A stretch of 64,000 bases of DNA from Spirochaetales bacterium. GTDB taxonomy: Bacteria; Spirochaetota; Spirochaetia; Sphaerochaetales; Sphaerochaetaceae. The stretch spans positions 34,584 to 98,583 of the forward strand of contig JAFVDZ010000024.1 of NCBI GenBank assembly GCA_017478205.1, read 5' to 3'. The notes beneath the pieces were generated by a model. That model was not told the origin of the DNA. It saw only the letters and a list, made by a program, of their open reading frames with translations, and made no database searches. Below are positions 25,658 to 32,824 of the stretch, in pieces. Numbering within the stretch: the first letter of the stretch is position 1; each line of letters opens with the position of its first letter. A program made the translations under genes and the position numbers.

Positions 25658-27484
25658 ATGGCTGTCAAATATAATGAAAAAAGTGTAAAGACACTTGCCC
25701 CTCTTGAGCATGTTCGCCTTCGACCAGGTATGTACATTGGACGCTTGGGCGATGGAACTCATTTCGATGATGGTATCTATATTCTTCTGAAGGAAATCAT
25801 CGATAACAGTATCGATGAATTCATAATGGGAGCAGGCTCCCGTGTTATTGTTACCTGTCTCGATGGAAAGGTGACTGTCAGGGACTATGGAAGAGGTATT
25901 CCTCTAGGCAAACTCGTCGACTGTGTCTCCGTAATGAACACAGGTGCAAAATATGACAGCGAGGCCTTCCAGTTCTCTGTAGGTCTCAACGGTGTCGGTA
26001 CCAAGGCAGTAAACGCTCTTTCGGAATTCTTCACAGTAACAAGCTATCAGGATGGAAAGTATGCATCTGCTACATTCGAAAAGGGCGAGCAGATAGGAAA
26101 GACAAAGACTGGATCTACCAATGAGCCGAATGGAACTTATACAGAGTTCATTCCTGACCACGATTCATCTCTATTTGGAGATTATACCTTCAACCTTGAG
26201 TTCATAGAGGAGAGGCTCTGGAACTATGCCTACCTCAATACAGGAATTACCTTCGATTTCAACAAGAAGATAATAAAGAGCCACCATGGTCTTATGGATC
26301 TGCTTGAAAAGAAGGTCGAGACCGATGGCCTTTATCCAACCATCTACTACAAGAGCAACAGAGTAGAATTTGCATTCACTCACACAAATAGCTACGGTGA
26401 AAGCTACTATTCATATGTAAACGGACAGCATACAAGTGATGGCGGTACCCATCTAGCTGCCTTCAAGGAAGGCCTTCTCAAGGGAATCAACGAATACTTC
26501 AAGAAATCCTGGAACTCTCCTGAGATCAGGGATGGTATCTGCTCTGCAATCTCAGTAAAGGTCGAAAACCCAATCTTTGAATCCCAGACAAAGAACAAGC
26601 TTGGAAACAATGAAATCAGAAGCTGGGTCGTTAATGAAGTCAAGGAAGGTGTCATCGATTTTCTGATGAAGAATACCGATGTTGCATCTCTTCTTCAGAA
26701 CAAGATTGCAACTAATGAGAAGATTCATAAAGAAGAGAGTGCAGTAAGAAATGGCGCTCGCGAGATGGCAAAGAGAGTTTCTATAAACATTCCAAAGCTC
26801 AAGGATTGTCGATATCACCTCAATAGCTATCCAAAGGCTCACGAGGAAGAGGCAAGGAACTCAATGATCTTCCTCACTGAGGGAGACTCTGCATCGGGCA
26901 CTATCAACAAGGCAAGAAATCCTCAGACCCAGGCTGTCTTTTCACTGCGTGGTAAGCCATTCAACGTCTTTGGCAAGAGCAGAAAGGCAATCTACGAAAA
27001 CCAGGAACTTTACAACATCATGGTCGCAACAGGCCTTGAGAATGGTGACTTCGACAATCTTCGCTATAGTAAGGTCATCATTGCAACTGATGCCGATGTC
27101 GATGGCTTCCATATCAGAAACCTCTTGATGACCTATTTCCTTACCTTCTTCGAGGAGCTAATCACCTCAGGTCGCCTCTATATTCTTGAGACACCTCTTT
27201 TCAGAGTTCGCAACAAGCAGGTCATAACCTATTGTTACAACGAAAAGGAAAGAGATGCGGCAATAGCTCAGATAAAGGGAGCAGAGGTAACACGCTTCAA
27301 GGGCTTGGGTGAAATCAGTCCAAAAGAGTTCGGACAGTTCATCGGAGAGGATATCCGCCTATCTCCTGTAACGATAAATAGTATGACTGAAGTCAGAAAG
27401 AAGATGGAGTTCTACATGGGAAGCAATACTCCTGAAAGAAGGGAGTACATCATGCAGAATCTGGTAATGGAGGATATTGTCTGA
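25658..27484 (+). CDS. parE: DNA topoisomerase IV subunit B (GyrB/ParE type)
   Basis: ATPase subunit of a type IIA topoisomerase that decatenates or relaxes DNA. The GHKL ATPase domain opens the protein (VRLRPGMYIG, EIIDNSIDE, VRDYGRGIP, VGLNGVGTKAVNALS), the transducer domain follows, and the TOPRIM domain has LTEGDSASG (about residue 405) and TDADVDGFHIRN (about 480). Length 608 aa lacks the long insert of many GyrB proteins. The open frame begins at TTG 25622, but that codon is the -35 box; MAVKYNEKSVKTL at 25658 is the natural start. It overlaps parC by 1 nt (TGATG). ParE rather than GyrB is inferred from size and pairing with parC. Confidence 0.9.
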   Translation: MAVKYNEKSVKTLAPLEHVRLRPGMYIGRLGDGTHFDDGIYILLKEIIDNSIDEFIMGAGSRVIVTCLDGKVTVRDYGRGIPLGKLVDCVSVMNTGAKYDSEAFQFSVGLNGVGTKAVNALSEFFTVTSYQDGKYASATFEKGEQIGKTKTGSTNEPNGTYTEFIPDHDSSLFGDYTFNLEFIEERLWNYAYLNTGITFDFNKKIIKSHHGLMDLLEKKVETDGLYPTIYYKSNRVEFAFTHTNSYGESYYSYVNGQHTSDGGTHLAAFKEGLLKGINEYFKKSWNSPEIRDGICSAISVKVENPIFESQTKNKLGNNEIRSWVVNEVKEGVIDFLMKNTDVASLLQNKIATNEKIHKEESAVRNGAREMAKRVSINIPKLKDCRYHLNSYPKAHEEEARNSMIFLTEGDSASGTINKARNPQTQAVFSLRGKPFNVFGKSRKAIYENQELYNIMVATGLENGDFDNLRYSKVIIATDADVDGFHIRNLLMTYFLTFFEELITSGRLYILETPLFRVRNKQVITYCYNEKERDAAIAQIKGAEVTRFKGLGEISPKEFGQFIGEDIRLSPVTINSMTEVRKKMEFYMGSNTPERREYIMQNLVMEDIV

Positions 27485-29454
27485 TGGCACACGCAACCAA
27501 ACTCTTTGATCAGAATTTTATCGAATATGCCTCCTATGTTATCAGGGATAGAGCAATCCCTGATATCACTGATGGCTTCAAGCCAGTACAGAGAAGAATC
27601 ATCCACACACTCATCGAAATGGATGATGGACGCTTTCACAAGGTTGCAGGTGTCGTTGGTGCTGTAATGAAGTACCACCCACATGGGGATGCTTCAATAA
27701 ACGATGCTTTGGTAAACTTGGCAAATTGTGACCTCCTTATTGAGGGCCAGGGAAACTTTGGTAATGCTCTCACTGGAGACCCTGCAGCTGCAGGAAGATA
27801 TATCGAGTGTCGCCTGCTTCCAATTGCAAAGAAGATTCTCTACTCTCCCGAGATAACTGAATACGTAGACTCATATGATGGCAGAAACAAGGAACCTGTT
27901 GTCTTCCAGGCCAAGATTCCTATTGTTGTCATCCAGGGAACCAGTGGTATCGCAGTAGGTATGAGGACTGATATTCTTCCTCACAACCTGATCGAAGTTC
28001 TCGATGCAGAAGCTGCTGTGTTGAGGGGAGAGGATATCGAGCTCTTCCCAGACTTTGCAAGCGGTGGCATCATGGATGTTTCAGGCTATGATGATGGAAA
28101 AGGCTATGTAACAGTCAGAGCAAGGCTCGATGTTTCAGACCCAAAGAAGGTTGTAATCACAGAGCTTCCATATGGTGTAACCACTGAGCAGATGATCGAT
28201 TCCATCAAGGAAGCAAATGACCTTGGAAAGCTCCATATCGCAAGAGTTGATGATTACACAGCTGAACAGGTAAACATTGAAATCTCCCTCCAGAGGAACA
28301 CATACGCTAGCGATATTGTCGATGCACTGTATGCATATACAAAGTGCGAGACCAAAATCAGCGTAAACCCAATTGTAATCGATGGTGAACTTCCTAGGAT
28401 TGTAGGAATCTCTGAAATGGTCCGCTTCCATTCAGAACATCTTCTCAAGGTTCTCCAAAGAGAGCAGGAGATAGAGAAGGATCACTTGAGAGAGAAGCTC
28501 CATGCAAGGACTCTTGAGAGAATCTTTGTCGAAGAGAGAATCTATAAGAAGATCGAGAACAAGACTACAGAGGAAGCTGTAAAAAAGGCTGTAGTTCAGG
28601 GCTTCAAGCCTTTTGAGGAGAGCCTGATAAGGCCTATCAACGATGATGATATCGACCGTCTTTTGAAGATACCTATCAGGAGAATCTCTCTCTTTGATAT
28701 GAGCAAGAACCTTGGTGAGATTGCAACTCTGAATGAGGGTATAGAGCAGTGTGATTACAACATTGCACATATCACAGAGTTCGGTCTCAAATACCTTGAA
28801 GAGGTCAAGGAGATGGCTGTAAAGACCCATGATAGGTCAAGAAAGACTGAAATAAGCAGCTATCAGGCTCTCGATATCAAGAGTGTCGCTGTTAGAAATC
28901 TTGAGCTCAAGTATGATCAGGAAACTGGATATATCGGAACCAATCTGAAAACAGGTGAAGTTCTTTTGAAGGTCAGCCCTTATGACAAGGTCTTCTATAT
29001 GAAGAAGGATGGCTCATACAGAGTTGTCAATGTTTCTGAAAAGGATTTTGTTGGTACTGAAGGTCTGTTCTACTGGAGTATTGCAGAAAAGGACGAGATC
29101 GCGAAGATTCCATTTACTGTAATATACAAAGAGAATGTCTCCAAGTTCTATTTTATCAAGAGATTCAACATAAACTCCTTCCAGACAGGAAAGCTCTATT
29201 CTGTCATTCCGGATGGAAAGTTCAAGCTTGTAAAGCTGTCTATGTATGAGAATGCTATAATCACAGCCAAGTATAAGCCAGGCTGTGGCTACAGAGTGCT
29301 TGAGGAGACATTCCGATTTGCAGACTTTGCTGTGAGGAAATCAAGCCAGGTCTCAGGCAACAAGCTTATTACAAAGCAGCTTGCTAGCCTGACACTCAAG
29401 GAAGTAAAGGACTCCTTCACATCAGAAGAAGCAGAGCCTGGACTCTTTGATTGA
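27484..29454 (+). CDS. parC: DNA topoisomerase IV subunit A (GyrA/ParC type)
   Basis: Breakage-reunion subunit of the type IIA enzyme. The winged-helix region contains FKPVQRRIIHTL, the KYHPHGD segment where quinolone resistance changes usually fall, and the catalytic Tyr106 in AAAGRYIECRL. The tower and coiled-coil gate follow (about 170-470), and the C-terminal region (about 490-656) is much shorter than the DNA-wrapping domain of GyrA, favouring topoisomerase IV. It is translationally coupled to parE. No separate promoter is visible. Confidence 0.9.
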   Translation: MAHATKLFDQNFIEYASYVIRDRAIPDITDGFKPVQRRIIHTLIEMDDGRFHKVAGVVGAVMKYHPHGDASINDALVNLANCDLLIEGQGNFGNALTGDPAAAGRYIECRLLPIAKKILYSPEITEYVDSYDGRNKEPVVFQAKIPIVVIQGTSGIAVGMRTDILPHNLIEVLDAEAAVLRGEDIELFPDFASGGIMDVSGYDDGKGYVTVRARLDVSDPKKVVITELPYGVTTEQMIDSIKEANDLGKLHIARVDDYTAEQVNIEISLQRNTYASDIVDALYAYTKCETKISVNPIVIDGELPRIVGISEMVRFHSEHLLKVLQREQEIEKDHLREKLHARTLERIFVEERIYKKIENKTTEEAVKKAVVQGFKPFEESLIRPINDDDIDRLLKIPIRRISLFDMSKNLGEIATLNEGIEQCDYNIAHITEFGLKYLEEVKEMAVKTHDRSRKTEISSYQALDIKSVAVRNLELKYDQETGYIGTNLKTGEVLLKVSPYDKVFYMKKDGSYRVVNVSEKDFVGTEGLFYWSIAEKDEIAKIPFTVIYKENVSKFYFIKRFNINSFQTGKLYSVIPDGKFKLVKLSMYENAIITAKYKPGCGYRVLEETFRFADFAVRKSSQVSGNKLITKQLASLTLKEVKDSFTSEEAEPGLFD

Positions 29455-29470
29455 GGTTGGAAAAAATAAG

Positions 29471-30157
29471 ATGAACTTGAAGGATCAGATACTCTACGAA
29501 GATAACCATCTAATTATCGTCAATAAAAGACCAGGTGAACTGGTCCAGGGCGATGAGACAGGAGATATAACTCTTGCCGACAGAGTGAAGGAATATCTCA
29601 AGGTTACATATAACAAGCCAGGCAATGTCTATCTTGGCATTCCTCACCGTCTCGATAGGCCAACTTCTGGAATTGTTGTATATGCAAAGACAGAGAAGGC
29701 TCTTATCCGCCTCAACGATGCATTCCGTGGTAGCGATGTCAAGAAGACATATTGGGCTGTTGTGGATAACTGTCCTCAAAACCCAGAAGGCACCTTGCTC
29801 CACTATATTGTAAGAGACCCAAAGAACAACACTTCCAGGGCATATCCTAAGGAAGTGAAGGGTAGCAAGCTTGCTAAGCTAAGCTACAGGGTACTTGGAA
29901 AGAGTGAAAGATTCTTCCTTCTTGAAATCGACCTTCACACAGGACGTCATCATCAGATCAGAGCGCAGCTTGCCAGAATCGGATGCCATATCAAGGGAGA
30001 CTTGAAATATGGTGCTGCAAGATCCAATCCTGATGGAGGAATCCATCTACATGCAAGAAGAATCAGATTCATCCATCCTGTAAAAAAGGAGCCACTAGAT
30101 ATCATAGCAGCTCCTCCTAAAGATAGCGTTTGGGATTATTTCGTAAAGAACATGTAA
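29471..30157 (+). CDS. RluA-family RNA pseudouridine synthase
   Basis: Isomerises uridine to pseudouridine in rRNA or tRNA. The 228-aa protein has the catalytic-domain signature PHRLDRPTSGIVVYAKT with the nucleophilic Asp, and HTGRHHQIRAQLA, typical of RluA/RluC/RluD relatives. There is no N-terminal S4 domain, so it resembles short RluA-type enzymes. The frame opens at a TTG inside parC (29447), but ATG 29471 with a GAGG upstream gives the usual family N terminus. It is the third gene of the parE operon and meets the convergent SDR gene without a gap. The target nucleotide is not deducible. Confidence 0.88.
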   Translation: MNLKDQILYEDNHLIIVNKRPGELVQGDETGDITLADRVKEYLKVTYNKPGNVYLGIPHRLDRPTSGIVVYAKTEKALIRLNDAFRGSDVKKTYWAVVDNCPQNPEGTLLHYIVRDPKNNTSRAYPKEVKGSKLAKLSYRVLGKSERFFLLEIDLHTGRHHQIRAQLARIGCHIKGDLKYGAARSNPDGGIHLHARRIRFIHPVKKEPLDIIAAPPKDSVWDYFVKNM

Positions 30158-30817
30158 TTACTTGTCAGGCCAGATGAAGGTTGCATTGAGATGCATCTCT
30201 CCATTGTCTATCAAGATATCCTCTCCTGTGCAGGAGCGGTTTACTACTGTCAGAAAGTAGATCCATTGAGCAATTTCTTTCGCTTCTGCCCATTTCTTTA
30301 ACGGAGTAACCTTCATTATCTCATTCCAGAGCTTCTCATCCTCCATTACAGGTCTGTTGAGCTCTGTCTTTACTCCTCCTGGAGAGATTGAGTTGCAGAC
30401 GGCTCCATATTTTGCAACTCTTATGGCTACATTCCTTGTATAGGAAAGGAGTCCTCCCTTGCTCGCTGAGTAGTATGCAAACTCGGCTCCTGTGTGAGCA
30501 GAGGCCGAGGCTACGATCAAGATCGCCTTGATGTTTGGGTGGATAGCATATTTTTCCACCACATTAATTGTTCCCTTCAAGTTGATATCGATATCATCCT
30601 CGCTATCCTGGATACCAGCACAGGAGATAACGATATCAAAAGAAGGAAGAGAGGGAAGGTTCTTTGACGTGATATCGACAATTTCATGGGAATATGAATG
30701 GTGCTCTATCGAGCCTTCCTTCCTATCGAGTCCTACAACGCTGTGACCATGCTCAAGAAAGAGCAGGGCTGTTTCTTTGCCTATTCCACTAGATGAACCT
30801 GTAATTAGAATCTTCAC
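30158..30817 (-). CDS. Short-chain dehydrogenase/reductase
   Basis: NAD(P)-dependent oxidoreductase of 219 aa with Rossmann motif TGSSSGIG (6-13), the CAG-type loop in VISCAGIQDS, the active-site YSASKGG (Tyr-x3-Lys) and the SPGG turn after it. The Asp after strand beta-2 (GLDRK) hints at NAD preference, but this is weak. It is short for an SDR, with a trimmed substrate-binding region. It overlaps the VUT transporter gene by 4 nt and may be expressed with it; the substrate is unknown. Confidence 0.85.
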   Translation of the reverse strand: MKILITGSSSGIGKETALLFLEHGHSVVGLDRKEGSIEHHSYSHEIVDITSKNLPSLPSFDIVISCAGIQDSEDDIDINLKGTINVVEKYAIHPNIKAILIVASASAHTGAEFAYYSASKGGLLSYTRNVAIRVAKYGAVCNSISPGGVKTELNRPVMEDEKLWNEIMKVTPLKKWAEAKEIAQWIYFLTVVNRSCTGEDILIDNGEMHLNATFIWPDK

Positions 30818-31512
30818 TCCATCTCCCTTTTGATTACTCTCTTGATGTGGGCTGTCAAAGGAATCGTTATGAATGGAACCAGACAGGTTTCAACAACGAG
30901 TTCGATGCCTGTGCCAGAGAGTACTGCTGTAATTATATCGAATACATTCATTTCGTAAACAGATAGACCAATTGGCGCAAAGGCAAGGAACATGAAGAGA
31001 GCGTTGTCGACCATCTGTCCTATAAGCGTTGAGAAGGAGGCTCTCAGGAAGAAGAATATCTTGTTGTCCTTATTTGCAAGGTAATCCTTGACCTTCTGGA
31101 TGATGTGAACATTCACATAGTTGCCAACAAGGAAAGCTGTTATGGATGCGATTATGGTTCTAGGCCCATTGGAGAATATCTTTGCAAAGGCATCTGCTTG
31201 CTCATAATAGTCTGGAAGGGTTGGAATCTCTACAATAAGTCTAGCAATGATCATGATGAAGAAGGTGACAAAAGCAGAGAAGGTAACAAGCTTTATTGCA
31301 GTCTTCTCATTCCAGACTTCTGTAATGACATTGGAGATAAGGAAAACACCCCAGCTGACTATAAGGCCAGCATCACAGATAATGATAGGAGTTCCAAAGG
31401 ATAGGGATTTCATGCAGAAGATGTTCATTGTTGTTGAAACAACTGCAAGTACGATAGCTAGAAATAGCAAATAGTCGCCAGATGAAAGAAGTGGCTTTCT
31501 GTTTTTTTTCAT
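30814..31512 (-). CDS. VUT/YhhQ-family queuosine-precursor transporter
   Basis: Inner-membrane transporter (232 aa, about six TM segments) of the vitamin-uptake/queuosine-precursor ECF-like family, whose E. coli member YhhQ imports preQ0/preQ1. Family features visible are the N-terminal LFLAIVLAVVSTTMNIFCMK, VSWGVFLISNVITEVWNEKTA (the conserved D/N-x-x-T-E region) and FSTLIGQMVDNALFMFLAF. The start overlaps nothing upstream; a 120-nt region with two hairpins separates it from the alcohol dehydrogenase gene. Downstream it is coupled to an SDR by an ATGA overlap. Queuosine-precursor uptake is inferred from family membership. Confidence 0.88.
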   Translation of the reverse strand: MKKNRKPLLSSGDYLLFLAIVLAVVSTTMNIFCMKSLSFGTPIIICDAGLIVSWGVFLISNVITEVWNEKTAIKLVTFSAFVTFFIMIIARLIVEIPTLPDYYEQADAFAKIFSNGPRTIIASITAFLVGNYVNVHIIQKVKDYLANKDNKIFFFLRASFSTLIGQMVDNALFMFLAFAPIGLSVYEMNVFDIITAVLSGTGIELVVETCLVPFITIPLTAHIKRVIKREME

Positions 31513-31632
31513 TTTCTTCCTCTAATAGTTTTAGTTTCTTTAACGGAGGATTTCCAGGAATGTACGAACTCCGTTGGACAAGGTGTCCGAAAGGAAACAT
31601 AACATAGAGGAAGAAAATAAACTAGATGTCAA
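31513..31632 (-). promoter_or_regulatory. Structured leader of the queuosine-precursor transporter gene, possible preQ1-type riboswitch
   Basis: On the minus strand a TTGACA (plus 31627-31632) suggests a promoter, followed by two adjoining hairpins: GGAC-5-GTCC (plus 31576-31588) and ACGGAG-20-CTCCGT (plus 31543-31574). An A-rich tail containing AAACTA (plus 31524-31542) leads into GAGGAAG (ribosome site, plus 31516-31522). A stem opening with GGAGTTC and an AAACTA tail next to the ribosome site recalls class I preQ1 aptamers, but the loop is longer than the usual 11-13 nt. Confidence 0.35.
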
Positions 31633-31636
31633 AACC

Positions 31637-32824
31637 TTACCTAGCTAGGCGGTAGATCTCCAAAATCTCTTCCTTTCCAAGCTTTACAACATCTCCAACT
31701 TTTCTCGTGCTGAAGAATGAGCACTTTTCAGCCATTGTCTCAAGCTCTTCATCTGTTGCATTTATACCCATATCTTTTATTCTTACAGGCATGCCAATCG
31801 ACTTGTAGAACTCTTCCATCTTCTCGATGCAAACAATGGAATCTGCTTCTTTGTCACCACTTGGAGAAATGCCAAACACGTTGTAGCCAAAGAGTGCAAT
31901 CTTATCTTTCATCTTTGGAAGCACAAACCTGGCCCATGCTGGCCAGATCACAGCAAGTCCTGCTCCATGCGCTACATCGTACATGCCAGATAGTTCATGC
32001 TCTATCTGATGGCTTGCCCAGTCTCCACGTGTGCTGTTTCCTAGTGCCATGAACCCATTATGTGAAACTGAGGATGCCCACATTATAGTGGCTCTTGCAT
32101 CATAATCTTCAGGATTCTCGATCGCTTTCTGCCCTGCTTTCATGACTTCACGGCAAAGTGTAAATGCAAACTCCTGAGAAAGAGGTAAGGTTTCCTCTAC
32201 GAAATATCTTTCCATTGTGTGCATCATGATGTCGACAACCGCAGCAGCTGTCTGATAAGGAGGAAGAGACATTGTAAGTTCTGGGTTTTCAAGTGCAAAG
32301 CGGAGTCTTACGTAATCACTATTGGAGCCTCTCTTGAGGTTTCCTTCCTCGTTCGTTATTACACTTGAGTCACTCATCTCACTTCCTGCAGCAGCCATTG
32401 TGAGGATACAGCCAATAGGGTTTGCCTTTACTGGAGTGTGTTTCTTTGTGTAGATATCCCAGACATCGCCATCATAGCAAGTTCCATATGCGATACATTT
32501 TGCACTGTCAATTACAGAGCCACCACCGATAGCCAATATGAAGTCGAGTTTCTCCTTCTTGTATAGCTCGATACCCTTCTTTGCCAGAGAGAGACGAGGG
32601 TTAGGAACAACTCCGCCAAGCTCTACGTGGTATATGCCTTCAGCGTCGATAAGAGAGAGGATCTTCTTGAGAAAACCATTCTTCACTATTCTGTCAGAGC
32701 CATAGTGAACAAGAACTCTGGTAGCACCTTCTTTAGCAAGAGCCTTTCCGACCTCGTTCTCAGCTCCCTTCCCAAACGTGACCTTGGTTGGTGCAAAGTA
32801 GCTTGTCAAAGTGTTGTTTCCCAT
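31637..32824 (-). CDS. Iron-containing alcohol dehydrogenase (BDH/YqhD type)
   Basis: NAD(P)H-dependent group III alcohol dehydrogenase, likely reducing aldehydes to alcohols in fermentation. The 395-aa protein has the nucleotide loop AIGGGSVIDSAK (98-109) and metal ligands Asp198, His202, His272 and His286 in VDIMMHTMERYF and DWASHQIEH-9-H, spaced like YqhD. The GGGSVID loop and overall sequence resemble NADPH-dependent butanol dehydrogenases. Its ATG lies within the last 19 nt of the receiver/PEP-synthase-like gene, so the pair is coupled; a metabolic link to pyruvate or PEP status is possible. Exact substrate unknown. Confidence 0.92.
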   Translation of the reverse strand: MGNNTLTSYFAPTKVTFGKGAENEVGKALAKEGATRVLVHYGSDRIVKNGFLKKILSLIDAEGIYHVELGGVVPNPRLSLAKKGIELYKKEKLDFILAIGGGSVIDSAKCIAYGTCYDGDVWDIYTKKHTPVKANPIGCILTMAAAGSEMSDSSVITNEEGNLKRGSNSDYVRLRFALENPELTMSLPPYQTAAAVVDIMMHTMERYFVEETLPLSQEFAFTLCREVMKAGQKAIENPEDYDARATIMWASSVSHNGFMALGNSTRGDWASHQIEHELSGMYDVAHGAGLAVIWPAWARFVLPKMKDKIALFGYNVFGISPSGDKEADSIVCIEKMEEFYKSIGMPVRIKDMGINATDEELETMAEKCSFFSTRKVGDVVKLGKEEILEIYRLAR

